The notes beneath the pieces were generated by a model. That model saw only the letters and a list, made by a program, of their open reading frames with translations. It did no database searches and was not told the DNA's origin. Shown here one piece after another: positions 1 to 9,063 of a stretch of DNA of 64,000 bases (position 1 is the first letter of the stretch; each line of letters begins with the position of its first letter). The stretch is taken from NCBI RefSeq assembly GCF_007677725.1, contig NZ_VEDF01000003.1, forward strand, positions 248,001 to 312,000. The letters run 5' to 3'. This stretch comes from Pseudomonas sp. URMO17WK12:I11 (GTDB lineage Bacteria > Pseudomonadota > Gammaproteobacteria > Pseudomonadales > Pseudomonadaceae). Position numbers and translations under genes: made by a program.

Positions 1-584
1 GACAAGCTCTGGTTGTAGCTGGCCGAACCGACGCTGTCGGTGTAACCCTCGACGATCACCTTACGCTCAGGGTTTTCCTGGAGGAACTGAGCCAGCTTGG
101 TGATGTTCGGGTAAGCGTTGCTCTTGAGCTCGGCCTTGTTGAAGTCGAACAGCACGTCGCCGAAGGTCACCAGGGTACCGCGGTCAGTCTGTTTGGCGTT
201 CAGGCTGTCCTGCAGCTTGGCGATCTGGGCGTCACGGGCGTCCAGCTTGGCCTGAGCGCGCTGTGCTGCGGCGTTCTTCAGCTCGTTCTCGGCCGAGCGC
301 AGGGCGATGGTCTGCTTGGCCACTTCGACGCGCTGGTTGGTCAGGTAAGCCAGCTGATCGACTTTGTCCGAGTCATCGCGGTCCATGTAGGCTTTGTCGG
401 CCTTGTTCAGCCAGTCCTGGGCGTCCTTGGTTTCAAGGGCAGCCACTTTGCTGGCCTGCGGATCGCTTTGCAGTGCCGAGAAGTTGGTACGGGCCGACTC
501 CAGGTTAGGGTTCGGGTCGTGCGAGCAAGCAGCGAGACCGACGCTCAGGGCCAGCAGGGCGGGAATCATGACGTAATTGCGCAT
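1..584 (-). CDS. OmpA-family outer-membrane lipoprotein, LptF-like (partial, 3' end outside window)
   Basis: The reverse strand encodes an N-terminal lipoprotein signal ending in a lipobox (LAAC), a helical, Gln/Ala/Lys-rich middle region resembling the DUF4398 neighbour, and the start of an OmpA-like peptidoglycan-binding domain (TFGDVLFDFNKAEL, then VEGYTDSVGS). The frame is open to base 1, so the C-terminus lies outside the window. Two starts are possible, at 593 and 584. The sequence AAAGG directly abuts the 593 ATG but sits about 8 nt before the 584 ATG, which favours 584. The role expected from the family is tethering the outer membrane to peptidoglycan. It lies 39-48 nt downstream of the DUF4398 lipoprotein and is probably co-transcribed with it. 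The pair next to ppc resembles the P. aeruginosa PA3691-lptF locus as I remember it. The assignment to LptF itself is inference. Confidence 0.85.
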   Translation of the reverse strand, partial: MRNYVMIPALLALSVGLAACSHDPNPNLESARTNFSALQSDPQASKVAALETKDAQDWLNKADKAYMDRDDSDKVDQLAYLTNQRVEVAKQTIALRSAENELKNAAAQRAQAKLDARDAQIAKLQDSLNAKQTDRGTLVTFGDVLFDFNKAELKSNAYPNITKLAQFLQENPERKVIVEGYTDSVGSASYNQSL

Positions 585-632
585 AGTGTTCATCCTTTGA
601 TCGATAACGAAGGCTTGACGGCGAGGCGGCGC

Positions 633-1046
633 TTACTGGGCGCTGCGCAGGCCTTCCTGACGTACGTCCTGAACGCCTTGGCGGGCATCCTGTACGGCCT
701 TCTGGGCCTTGGCCGCCTGGGCTTTGCGTTCGGCGACGCGGGCATCCCACTCGGCTTGTTCGGCCAGTCGCTTGGCTTCGTCATACTTCTTGTCGTGCAT
801 GGCGATTTCAGCTTGCTTGAACTTGTCCTGCGCAGCTTTCATTTCCACGGCAGCGAACTCGGTACCACCGGCGCTGACGGCGGAGTTCACCGCAGACTGG
901 GTCACAGCGTACTGCTCGGTGGGCGGGTTGCCCGCACAGCCGGCCAGAACCAGGCTACTGCCCAGGGCCAGCGCGGCCAGCTTGATCCCGCGCAGGTGGG
1001 TGGATGAGAGTTTCGAAGTGCGGGTCTTCATGGTGGTCAGCTCCAT
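633..1046 (-). CDS. DUF4398 domain-containing lipoprotein
   Basis: This 137-aa protein has a basic N-terminus, a hydrophobic stretch and a lipobox (LAGC, Cys about residue 36), so it is predicted to be an outer-membrane lipoprotein. The remainder is a DUF4398-type helical region with an Ala/Lys/Glu/Gln-rich C-terminal half that looks coiled-coil (AKRLAEQAEWDARVAERKAQ). The first ATG at 1046 has AGGAG 7 nt upstream; an internal ATG at 1031 is the alternative. It is the first gene of a probable two-gene unit with the OmpA-like lipoprotein, and an AlgU-like promoter lies about 120 nt upstream. The molecular function is unknown; envelope stability under stress is an inference from the partner and the promoter. 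Confidence 0.85.
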   Translation of the reverse strand: MELTTMKTRTSKLSSTHLRGIKLAALALGSSLVLAGCAGNPPTEQYAVTQSAVNSAVSAGGTEFAAVEMKAAQDKFKQAEIAMHDKKYDEAKRLAEQAEWDARVAERKAQAAKAQKAVQDARQGVQDVRQEGLRSAQ

Positions 1047-1168
1047 TGGATCACTCCTGATAACGACGATGTCCGTAGCAGTCCATCGCTTAATCCTGGC
1101 ATTGCCTGCGCTGGCGCTTGGGCTCCAACCTGGCAGGTGTGCTGGGTTTTAGCGTGATGGCTATTGGC

Positions 1169-1197
1169 TCGGACTTGAACGTTTTTTGAATAGTTCC
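1169..1197 (-). promoter_or_regulatory. Possible AlgU/RpoE-type promoter for the lipoprotein pair
   Basis: On the minus strand, GAACTA (1196 down to 1191) is followed after exactly 17 nt by TCCGA (1173 down to 1169). The AlgU (sigma-22) consensus is GAACTT, 16-17 nt, then TCtgA. The -35 matches 5 of 6 bases and the -10 fits TCnnA. The position, about 120 nt before the DUF4398 start, fits. I recall the P. aeruginosa lptF locus as AlgU-regulated, which agrees, but this site is only a pattern match. Confidence 0.5.
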
Positions 1198-1320
1198 GAA
1201 AAAAGTCGCTGAGCTGGCTATCTATTTCTGACTAACCGGTCAGCGGTTTTGCCCAGGAACTTCTGCGTATCAAGGCGGTATGCCGGACCCGTTGCAGGCC
1301 CGGCCAGTGGGGCTGGAAGA

Positions 1321-1665
1321 TCAGTTTTCGTGATCGCCGCCGGTGTTGCTCAGATCGTGCAGGTGGCGTCGCGACAGCGCCAGAAAGCGCGGCGTAGAGC
1401 CGATGTCCTCGAATAACGGATCACCTTCTTCGTCAGTGGCGATGACTCTCTGGCCTTGCACATACGGGAAACTGGCCTCCAGCTCTTCCAGGGCGGCGGC
1501 TACCAGTTCGCCGAGCAGCTCCTCGGCCGTGCGCTTGGGGTACATGTCGATCAAGGCGGCCAGGCGCGCTTCGGACTCCAGGTCCAGATGCAAGGTATGG
1601 CCGGTGCGGCTCAGGGTGCCGGCGGCGTTTTGTTCCCAGTGCTGGGCGAGTTCGCGGATTTTCAT
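1321..1665 (-). CDS. Conserved hypothetical protein, 114 aa (sometimes named pilin assembly protein)
   Basis: This small acidic protein starts MKIRELAQHWEQ. The ATG at 1665 has AGAGGTC about 5 nt upstream, which selects this start within a much longer open frame running antisense to ppc. The N-terminal part (about residues 1-60) looks like a short helical ribbon-helix-helix-type segment (LDLESEARLAALIDMYPKRTAEELL). The rest is an acidic region (TDEEGDPLFEDIG). There is no signal peptide or membrane segment. It is divergent from ppc across 168 bp. Homologues I remember beside ppc in other Pseudomonas carry the label pilin assembly protein, for which the sequence gives no support. DNA or RNA binding through the N-terminal part is speculation. 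Confidence 0.75.
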   Translation of the reverse strand: MKIRELAQHWEQNAAGTLSRTGHTLHLDLESEARLAALIDMYPKRTAEELLGELVAAALEELEASFPYVQGQRVIATDEEGDPLFEDIGSTPRFLALSRRHLHDLSNTGGDHEN

Positions 1666-1833
1666 GATGACCTCTGTCAACGCCTCGGTAGGCTGCATTG
1701 CATCGGACTGCGCTGGGTTGATTTTAGTTTGCTTTGCACACGGTGGCTTGCCAGCGCGCCTTGCCTGTGGGCACTCTTGGGCCAGTGAGGTTTCCTGGTG
1801 GAGCGCGGCGCAGCCGCGCCGAAGAGAGGGCCA

Positions 1834-4461
1834 ATGGCTGATATCGATGTGCGCTTGCGTGAAGATGTTCATGTATTGGGTGAGTTGCTGGGCGATACCA
1901 TTCGCGAGCAATACGCCGAAGCGTTCCTGCAGAAGATCGAGGACATCCGCCACAGCGCCAAGGCCGACCGCCGTGGCCCCGGCGAAAAACTCAGCTCGAC
2001 CCTGGCCGACCTTGCCGACGAAGACCTGCTGCCGGTGGCGCGAGCGTTCAACCAATTCCTCAATCTCGCCAACATCGCCGAGCAGTATCAGCTCATTCGC
2101 CGTCGGGATCCTGGCCAGGCGGCGCCTTTCGAAGCGCGAGTGCTGCCTGAGCTGCTGGCGCGCCTCAAAGCCGCGGGGCACACGCCGCAGGCGCTGGCCC
2201 AGCAACTGGCGACGCTGGATATCCAGCTGGTGCTTACCGCCCACCCGACCGAGGTCGCGCGGCGCACGTTGATCCAGAAATACGATGCCATCGCCGCACA
2301 ATTGGCAGTGCAGGACCATCGCGATCTGACCGATGCCGAGCGCGAACAGGTGCGTGAGCGCCTGCGCCGACTGATCGCCGAGGCCTGGCACACCGAAGAG
2401 ATTCGCCGCACCCGGCCGACCCCTGTGGACGAAGCCAAGTGGGGCTTTGCCGTCATCGAACACTCGCTTTGGCACGCCGTACCCAGCCATCTGCGCAAGG
2501 TCGATGCGGCGTTGTTCGAGGCCACAGGCCAGCGCTTGCCGTTGCAAGCGGCGCCCATCCGCTTCGCCTCCTGGATGGGCGGTGATCGCGATGGCAACCC
2601 CAACGTCACCGCCCCGGTGACTTGCGAGGTACTGCTGCTGGCGCGCTGGATGGCGGCGGATCTGTTCCTGCGCGACGTCGATGCACTGGCGGCCGAACTG
2701 TCCATGCAGCAGGCCAGCAGCGCGCTGCGCGAACAGGTTGGCGACAGCGCCGAGCCGTATCGGGCGGTGCTCAAGCAGCTGCGCGAGCGCCTGCGCGCGA
2801 CCCGCGCCTGGGCCCATGCCGCGCTCAGCAGCCAGCAGGTGCCGAGCGCCGAGGTGCTGGAGGACAACCGCGACCTGATCACCCCGTTGCAGCTGTGTCA
2901 CCAGTCGCTGCACGACTGCGGCATGGGCGTGATCGCCGATGGCCCGCTGCTCGACAGCCTGCGCCGGGCGGTGACCTTTGGCCTGTTCCTGGGCCGGCTG
3001 GACGTGCGCCAGGACGCGGCCAGGCATCGCGATGCGCTGAGCGAAATCACCGAGTACCTTGGCCTTGGCAGCTATGCCGAGTGGGACGAAGAGCAGCGCG
3101 TGAGCTTCCTGCTGAGCGAGCTGGAGAACCGCCGGCCGCTGTTGCCAAGGCACTTCCAACCGCAGGCAGAAACGGCTGAAGTGCTTGCCACCTGCCGTGA
3201 AATCGCGGCGGCGCCGGGGGCATCGCTGGGTTCCTATGTGATTTCCATGGCAGGGGCGGCCTCCGATGTGCTGGCTGTGCAACTGCTGCTCAAGGAGGCC
3301 GGCCTGACCCGGCCGATGCGCGTGGTGCCGCTATTCGAAACCCTCGCCGACCTGGATAACGCCGGGCCTGTGATCGAGCGGCTGCTCGGCCTGCCCAGCT
3401 ACCGCGCCAGCCTGCACGGGCCGCAGGAAGTGATGATTGGCTATTCCGATTCGGCCAAGGATGCCGGCACCACGGCGGCGGCCTGGGCACAGTATCGAGC
3501 CCAGGAAAACCTGGTGCGCATCTGCCGCGCCCACGAGGTCGAACTGCTGCTGTTCCATGGCCGTGGCGGCACGGTCGGTCGCGGCGGCGGGCCGGCGCAC
3601 GCGGCGATCCTGTCGCAGCCACCAGGCTCGGTAGCCGGGCGTTTCCGCACCACCGAACAAGGCGAGATGATCCGCTTCAAGTTCGGCTTGCCCGGCATTG
3701 CCGAACAAAACCTCAACCTTTACCTGGCCGCGGTGCTGGAGGCCACATTGCTGCCACCGCCTCCGCCAGAGCCTGCCTGGCGCACGCTGATGGACCAACT
3801 GGCCGCCGATGGGGTCAAGGCCTATCGCGATGTGGTGCGCGAGAATCCTGACTTCGTCGAGTATTTCCGGCAATCGACTCCCGAGCAGGAACTTGGCCGC
3901 CTGCCGTTGGGCAGCCGCCCGGCCAAGCGCCGCGCCGGCGGTATCGAAAGCCTGCGAGCGATCCCGTGGATCTTCGGTTGGACGCAGACGCGCCTGATGC
4001 TGCCAGCCTGGCTGGGCTGGGAGACTGCCCTGAGCAATGCCTTGGCCCGCGGCCAGGGTGAATTGCTGGCGCAGATGCGTGAACAGTGGCCGTTCTTCCG
4101 CACCCGCATCGACATGCTGGAAATGGTCCTGGCCAAGGCCGACGCGCAAATTGCCGAAGCCTACGACCAACGTCTGGTGCAACCGCAGCTGCTCGCTTTG
4201 GGTGCACAGCTGCGCGACCTATTGTCGCAGTGCTGCCAAGTGGTGCTAGGCCTGACGGGCCAGCCGGTGCTACTGGCGCACAGCCCCGAGACCCTGGAAT
4301 TCATCAGCTTGCGCAACACCTACCTGGACCCGCTGCACCGTCTGCAGGCCGAGTTGCTGGCACGCTCGCGCAGCCGCGAAGCCGCTCTGGATAGCCCATT
4401 GGAGCAGGCCTTGCTCGTCACCGTCGCGGGTATCGCTGCGGGGCTGCGCAACACCGGTTGA
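1834..4461 (+). CDS. ppc: Phosphoenolpyruvate carboxylase
   Basis: The 875-aa product converts PEP and bicarbonate to oxaloacetate, replenishing the TCA cycle in the cytoplasm. Full-length bacterial family features are present: the catalytic-His motif [10 protein letters not shown] near residue 137, [10 protein letters not shown] near 248, [12 protein letters not shown] near 535, the glycine-rich loop [16 protein letters not shown] near 575, and the conserved C-terminal RNTG. Length matches the E. coli enzyme (883 aa). A GTG at 1798 opens the frame earlier, but the ATG at 1834 is preceded by AGAGAGGG and starts the expected MADIDVRL sequence. It precedes adk but is separated by 257 bp holding a hairpin, so independent transcription is likely. 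Confidence 0.97.
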   Translation: MADIDVRLREDVHVLGELLGDTIREQYAEAFLQKIEDIRHSAKADRRGPGEKLSSTLADLADEDLLPVARAFNQFLNLANIAEQYQLIRRRDPGQAAPFEARVLPELLARLKAAGHTPQALAQQLATLDIQLVLTAHPTEVARRTLIQKYDAIAAQLAVQDHRDLTDAEREQVRERLRRLIAEAWHTEEIRRTRPTPVDEAKWGFAVIEHSLWHAVPSHLRKVDAALFEATGQRLPLQAAPIRFASWMGGDRDGNPNVTAPVTCEVLLLARWMAADLFLRDVDALAAELSMQQASSALREQVGDSAEPYRAVLKQLRERLRATRAWAHAALSSQQVPSAEVLEDNRDLITPLQLCHQSLHDCGMGVIADGPLLDSLRRAVTFGLFLGRLDVRQDAARHRDALSEITEYLGLGSYAEWDEEQRVSFLLSELENRRPLLPRHFQPQAETAEVLATCREIAAAPGASLGSYVISMAGAASDVLAVQLLLKEAGLTRPMRVVPLFETLADLDNAGPVIERLLGLPSYRASLHGPQEVMIGYSDSAKDAGTTAAAWAQYRAQENLVRICRAHEVELLLFHGRGGTVGRGGGPAHAAILSQPPGSVAGRFRTTEQGEMIRFKFGLPGIAEQNLNLYLAAVLEATLLPPPPPEPAWRTLMDQLAADGVKAYRDVVRENPDFVEYFRQSTPEQELGRLPLGSRPAKRRAGGIESLRAIPWIFGWTQTRLMLPAWLGWETALSNALARGQGELLAQMREQWPFFRTRIDMLEMVLAKADAQIAEAYDQRLVQPQLLALGAQLRDLLSQCCQVVLGLTGQPVLLAHSPETLEFISLRNTYLDPLHRLQAELLARSRSREAALDSPLEQALLVTVAGIAAGLRNTG

Positions 4462-4522
4462 ACGTGGCAGGCGCGGTCGCTGGCGGTGCGCTGGGCAGAG
4501 CGCCGCTTGAGGCCTGGGCAAC

Positions 4523-4541
4523 GGTTGCGCCAGGCGCAACC
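4523..4541 (+). terminator. Hairpin downstream of ppc, possible terminator
   Basis: A perfect 9-bp inverted repeat (GGTTGCGCC, one A, GGCGCAACC) lies 62 nt after the ppc stop. With realistic loop closure it gives a 7-bp GC-rich stem with a 5-nt loop. No U-tract follows, so it may be a Rho-assisted or mRNA-stabilising structure. The rest of the 257-bp ppc-adk gap shows no recognisable gene. Confidence 0.4.
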
Positions 4542-4565
4542 GCCGCTGAAGGTGGGCCGCAATGA

Positions 4566-5369
<804 letters not shown>

Positions 5370-5387
5370 TTCGCGCTCAGATTCTGT

Positions 5388-5411
5388 GGTCGCTTGTCCA
5401 TGCAAGCGACC
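5388..5411 (+). terminator. Stem-loop after adk
   Basis: GGTCGCTTG, a 6-nt loop, then CAAGCGACC: a perfect 9-bp stem 19 nt after the adk stop. The following bases (CTGCCG) are not a U-tract, so termination strength is uncertain. Confidence 0.5.
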
Positions 5412-5433
5412 CTGCCGTATCGCTGACACCCTG

Positions 5434-5450
5434 GGGCCGCTTCGCGGCCC
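5434..5450. repeat. Short GC-rich intergenic inverted repeat (REP-like)
   Basis: GGGCCGC-TTC-GCGGCCC lies between adk and tsaB. It resembles the core of small palindromic elements common between P. putida genes, and a related larger element lies at 23262-23323. It could also act as a second terminator stem after adk. Confidence 0.45.
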
Positions 5451-5507
5451 TATTGCGATCGGTCCGATGCCCCGGCAAGGGCGCTCCCCAAGGGACCGCG
5501 GCTGCTC

Positions 5508-5513
5508 TATACT
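5508..5513 (+). promoter_or_regulatory. Possible -10 element upstream of tsaB
   Basis: TATACT lies 34 nt before the tsaB start. No good -35 hexamer sits 16-18 nt upstream, so this is a weak call. Confidence 0.3.
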
Positions 5514-5546
5514 GCCGCTCTTTTCTCGCACCTGGATACCCGTTCG

Positions 5547-6221
5547 ATGACCACCCTGTTGGCCCTGGATACCGCCACCGAAGCCTGTTCCGTCGCCTTG
5601 CTGCATGACGGCAAGGTGACCAGCCATTACGAGGTGATCCCGCGCATGCATGCGCAGAAGCTGCTGCCGATGATCAAGCAGCTGCTGGCCGACGCTGGCG
5701 TGCCGCTCAGTGCTGTCGATGCCATCGCGTTTGGCCGTGGCCCCGGGGCATTCACCGGTGTGCGCATCGCCATCGGTGTGGTTCAAGGCCTGGCATTCGC
5801 CCTTGAGCGGCCTGTGCTGCCGGTATCGAACCTGGCCGCCTTGGCCCAGGGCGCGTTGCGCGAGCACGGCGCGCAGCAGGTCGCAGCGGCCATCGACGCA
5901 CGCATGGATGAGGTGTATTGGGGTTGCTATCAGGCCAACGGTGGCGAGATGCGCCTGCAGGGTCGCGAAGCGGTGCTGCCACCTGAGCAGGTGGCCTTGC
6001 CGGCCGGCGGCAGCGGCGAGTGGTTCGGTGCAGGCACCGGCTGGAGCTATGCCGAGCGCCTGGCAGTGCAGGCCACGGCCAGCAACGCCACGGCCTTGCC
6101 ACATGCCCTGGACATTCTCAGCTTGGCCGGCTTTGCGTGGGCGCGCGGCGAGGCGATCGTTGCCGAACAGGCGCAGCCGGTGTACCTGCGTGACAACGTG
6201 GCCACCCCCAAAGCGCGCTAA
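5547..6221 (+). CDS. tsaB: tRNA threonylcarbamoyladenosine biosynthesis protein TsaB
   Basis: This 224-aa ASKHA-fold protein is the partner of TsaD in forming t6A37 on ANN-decoding tRNAs. It carries the N-terminal LALDTATEACSVALL phosphate-binding-like segment, the conserved HAQKLLPMI helix and the FGRGPGAFTGVRIAI motif (about residues 67-81). It lacks the metal-binding histidine pair of TsaD, as expected. The length fits the family (about 220-235). It follows adk, the same order I recall in other Pseudomonas. tcdA, which acts on t6A downstream, is at 26052-26861 in this window. Confidence 0.95.
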   Translation: MTTLLALDTATEACSVALLHDGKVTSHYEVIPRMHAQKLLPMIKQLLADAGVPLSAVDAIAFGRGPGAFTGVRIAIGVVQGLAFALERPVLPVSNLAALAQGALREHGAQQVAAAIDARMDEVYWGCYQANGGEMRLQGREAVLPPEQVALPAGGSGEWFGAGTGWSYAERLAVQATASNATALPHALDILSLAGFAWARGEAIVAEQAQPVYLRDNVATPKAR

Positions 6222-6257
6222 GGCTGTTCGTCGGTTATCGCGGATGTCGATAAACCT

Positions 6258-6285
6258 TTGACACAAACTGTGGTCCAGTTATCAG
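6258..6285 (+). promoter_or_regulatory. Possible sigma-70 promoter
   Basis: A consensus -35 TTGACA (6258-6263), a 16-nt spacer and TATCAG (6280-6285, 4 of 6 to consensus) lie 65 nt before the 95-aa hypothetical gene. It would drive that gene and probably the DUF72 gene after it. Confidence 0.4.
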
Positions 6286-6349
6286 GTAAGCATTAGCGAT
6301 GGACCTCTGATGCTGCTAGATTGCCATCATTGGTCCCGAGTGCTTCCCC

Positions 6350-6637
6350 ATGCGTATCGACGGCTTTTCATCGCAGTCTTATCCAGTCAAGCGCACGCCG
6401 CGCAAACCCGTGGTGCGCGATGAAAGTATCGAGGACGCCGAGCTCATCGAAGACAGTGAAGTCGCTCCGCAAGCCGCCGCGCAACGGCGCACCGCGGGGT
6501 TGCCGGCACGTCAGCAGGACATGGTGTTTCCGCGTGCCCGCGACCGGCGCACGGCCACTGCGTTGGCCAGTTACCTGAGCACCGCCGGGTTCACCGACTG
6601 GGACATGGATGTGATGGGGCTCGACCTGTACATTTGA
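6350..6637 (+). CDS. Conserved hypothetical protein, 95 aa
   Basis: This small, charged, probably partly disordered protein has a basic N-terminal stretch (VKRTPRKPVVRDE), an acidic middle and a better-ordered C-terminus (ALASYLSTAGFTDWDMDVMGLDLYI). There is no signal peptide or membrane segment. Its stop is 3 nt before the DUF72 start, implying co-transcription. I recall similar small proteins in other Pseudomonas but no function is known to me. An ATG 29 nt upstream is in another frame. Confidence 0.75.
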   Translation: MRIDGFSSQSYPVKRTPRKPVVRDESIEDAELIEDSEVAPQAAAQRRTAGLPARQQDMVFPRARDRRTATALASYLSTAGFTDWDMDVMGLDLYI

Positions 6638-6640
6638 GCG

Positions 6641-7507
6641 ATGACTTCGACTCTGCCGTATTACCTGGGCTGTCCGTCCTGGAGCGAAAACGCCTGGCGC
6701 GACTATCTTTACCCCGCTCAAGCCTCGACCAACGACATGCTTGGCTTTTACAGCCAGGTGTTCAATGCCGTCGAAGGCAACACCACCTTCTATGCCCGTC
6801 CCGCCCCTGGCACGTTGTCGCGCTGGGCGCAGACCATGCCCGCGGATTTTCGCTTCACCGCCAAATTCCCCCGCGATATCAGTCACGAAGGCGACCTGCG
6901 CGAGCAGCTCGAAGCCGCGTCGGATTTCACTCGTCTGCTCGCGCCCCTGGGGCAGCGCGTCTCGCCTTACTGGTTACAGCTGTCGGCCGCGTTCGGCCCG
7001 CCGCGGCTAGGTGAGCTTTGCCAGTTCCTCGATGACATCGGCGTGCCGGTCGCGGTGGAGGTGCGCCATCCGGCCTTCTTTGCCAAAGGCGAAGAGGAAC
7101 GGCTGCTCAACCGCTTGCTGCACGAGCGCGGGGTAGAGCGCATCTGCCTCGATTCGCGCGCGCTGTTCAGCTGCACCTCACGCGACCCTGCGGTGCTGCA
7201 TGCGCAGTCGAAAAAGCCCAAGGTGCCGACGCGTCCGGCGGCGTTCAGCCAACACCCGCAGGTGCGCTTCATCGGTCAGCCGCAGGTGGCGGGCAATGAG
7301 CCATTTCTGACGCCCTGGGTAGACAAGATCGCGCTGTGGATCGAGGAGGGGCGCAGCCCCTATATCTTCTTGCACACTGCCGATAACCATCAGGCCGCCG
7401 CGCTGGCGCAGCGTTTTCATCAACGCTTGATGGCACGCTTGCCAGGTCTTGCCGCTTTGCCTGAATTGCCGCGCGCGCCCGAGGTCGAACAACTGGGGCT
7501 ACTCTGA
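6641..7507 (+). CDS. DUF72 (YecE-like) family protein
   Basis: The 288-aa product belongs to the DUF72 TIM-barrel-like family. Family features include YYLGCPSWSE at the N-terminus, EGNTTFYARP near residue 45, FTAKFPRDISHE, a PVAVEVRHPAFF strand and the YIFLHTADNHQAA C-terminal segment. The biochemical role of the family is not settled. It starts 3 nt after the upstream 95-aa gene and sits 27 nt before the isocitrate-lyase-fold gene, so the run 6350-9061 is likely one transcript. Confidence 0.88.
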   Translation: MTSTLPYYLGCPSWSENAWRDYLYPAQASTNDMLGFYSQVFNAVEGNTTFYARPAPGTLSRWAQTMPADFRFTAKFPRDISHEGDLREQLEAASDFTRLLAPLGQRVSPYWLQLSAAFGPPRLGELCQFLDDIGVPVAVEVRHPAFFAKGEEERLLNRLLHERGVERICLDSRALFSCTSRDPAVLHAQSKKPKVPTRPAAFSQHPQVRFIGQPQVAGNEPFLTPWVDKIALWIEEGRSPYIFLHTADNHQAAALAQRFHQRLMARLPGLAALPELPRAPEVEQLGLL

Positions 7508-7534
7508 GCCTTCCCTGACCCGGAGATTGTGACC

Positions 7535-8365
7535 ATGGATGTACAGACCCTGCGAGCCGAGGCGTTCAAGGCGCTGCACCAGCGCGACGGCGCGTTCGTC
7601 ATGCCCAACCCGTGGGATGCCGGCTCTGCCAGGTTGCTGGCCAGCCTCGGTTTCGAAGCCTTGGCCACCACCAGCGCCGGGCTGGCGTACAGTCTGGGTC
7701 GGCCGGACGCAGAAGGCGCGGTCAGCCTGGACGATACGCTGGACAATGCCGGTGCCATCGTCGATGCCACACCCTTGCCCGTCGCCGCTGACCTTGAAAA
7801 CGGTTTTGGTGACTTGCCCGAAGACTGTGCACAGGCGATCTTGCGAGCGGCCGAAACCGGTTTGGTCGGCGGCTCGATCGAGGACGCCAGCGGCCGTGCC
7901 GACGCACCGATCTACGATATCGAATTGGCCGTAGCCCGTGTACGCGCGGCGGTACAAGCCGCGCGTAGCTTGCCGTTCCCCTTTACCCTGTGCGCCAGGG
8001 CTGAAAACCTGTTGCATGGCCGCCTCGATCTGGACGACACCATCCTGCGCCTGCAAGCCTTCGCCGAGGCCGGGGCCGATGTGCTGTATGCACCGGGGCT
8101 GCGCAGCGCCGAAGAGGTGCGCGCAGTGGTTCAAGCACTGGCGCCCAAGCCGGTCAACGTGCTGATGGGGCTGGCCGGGGTGCCGCTCTGCGTCAACCAG
8201 CTGCAGGACTTGGGCGTGCGCCGCATCAGCGTCGGCTCGTCGCTGGCCCGCGCCGCGCTTGGGGCGGTACAGCGCGCGGCGCTGGAGATCCGGGAGCAGG
8301 GCACGTTCAGCTACAGCGAGCAGGCCTTGCCATTCGATCAGCTCAACGACCTGTTTCGCCGCTAA
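7535..8365 (+). CDS. Isocitrate lyase/PEP mutase-family enzyme (oxaloacetate decarboxylase/phosphonomutase-like)
   Basis: The 276-aa protein has the PEP mutase/isocitrate lyase barrel: MPNPWDAGSARLL near residue 22, ADLENGFGD near 86 (metal-binding Asp/Glu), GGSIEDAS near 112 and FTLCARAENLLHG near 150. The isocitrate lyase signature KKCGH is absent, so true isocitrate lyase activity is unlikely. Candidates are 2-methylisocitrate-lyase-like, carboxyPEP-mutase-like or oxaloacetate decarboxylase activity; sequence alone does not decide. The ATG at 7535 has GGAG 9 nt upstream; the GTG at 7529 would be too close to that site. Confidence 0.88.
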   Translation: MDVQTLRAEAFKALHQRDGAFVMPNPWDAGSARLLASLGFEALATTSAGLAYSLGRPDAEGAVSLDDTLDNAGAIVDATPLPVAADLENGFGDLPEDCAQAILRAAETGLVGGSIEDASGRADAPIYDIELAVARVRAAVQAARSLPFPFTLCARAENLLHGRLDLDDTILRLQAFAEAGADVLYAPGLRSAEEVRAVVQALAPKPVNVLMGLAGVPLCVNQLQDLGVRRISVGSSLARAALGAVQRAALEIREQGTFSYSEQALPFDQLNDLFRR

Positions 8366-8371
8366 GCCGGC

Positions 8372-9061
8372 ATGCGCAGTTTCCTGGCGCTGTGTAGCCT
8401 GCTTGCAGTGCTGGCGGGGCTGGCCTGGTATTACGGCTGGCGCTTTCCGGACGCCTGGAACCCTTGGGCGCCGCTGGATGTGCGCCAGCCACCAAACGGC
8501 TTGACGGCTTACAAACTGTCGCGGCTGCGCGATGATCCGGCGCTATGCCGCCAGGCACTGGAGCGCGCCGAGCTGCAGTTTCGTGCCCAGGCCGACAGCC
8601 CGGCGACGGCTAAATGCCCGTTGCAGAATGTGTGGCGAATCGAACGAGGCCAGGCCCGCTTGAGCAGCAGCTTCATCGCCAGTTGCCCATTGGCCGTGGC
8701 GTACGCGCTGTTCGAGCGCCATGGCATGCAGCCCGCGGCGCAGCGGGTATTCGGCCAGCCGGTGGCGCAGGTCGATCACCTGGGCAGCTTTGCCTGTCGC
8801 AATGTCTACAACCGTCAGCAGGGGCGTTTGAGCCAGCACGCCACTGCCAATGCGCTGGACATCAGCGGTTTTCGCTTACGCGACGGCCAGCGTATCGTAC
8901 TGGCTCGCGACTGGCAGGCAGGTGGGCAGAAAGCCGAGTTTCTAAGGCAGGTCCGCCAAGCGGCGTGCGACAGTTTCAGCACAGTGTTGGGGCCTGACTA
9001 CAATGCCGCCCATCACAATCACTTTCATCTGGACATGGGGCGCTGGCAGGTCTGCCGCTGA
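8372..9061 (+). CDS. Extensin-like family protein, putative zinc peptidase fold
   Basis: This 229-aa protein has one N-terminal membrane anchor or signal (residues about 1-18) and an extensin-like C-terminal domain with several cysteines (CPLQNVW, SCPLAVAY, FACRNVY, AACDSF). The motifs SQHATANALDISGF (about residue 150) and HHNHFHLDM near the C-terminus recall the His/Asp zinc ligands of M15 D-Ala-D-Ala carboxypeptidase-type enzymes. A periplasmic peptidoglycan-processing role is therefore plausible but is an inference. It begins 6 nt after the preceding gene's stop and converges with the 9064-9684 gene at a 2-nt gap. Confidence 0.85.
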   Translation: MRSFLALCSLLAVLAGLAWYYGWRFPDAWNPWAPLDVRQPPNGLTAYKLSRLRDDPALCRQALERAELQFRAQADSPATAKCPLQNVWRIERGQARLSSSFIASCPLAVAYALFERHGMQPAAQRVFGQPVAQVDHLGSFACRNVYNRQQGRLSQHATANALDISGFRLRDGQRIVLARDWQAGGQKAEFLRQVRQAACDSFSTVLGPDYNAAHHNHFHLDMGRWQVCR

Positions 9062-9063
9062 CT

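Noticed and set aside
1666..3282. Long minus-strand open frame opposite ppc that joins the 114-aa gene
   Set aside because: Only the last 114 codons have a ribosome-binding site and protein-like composition. The rest mirrors ppc codon bias.
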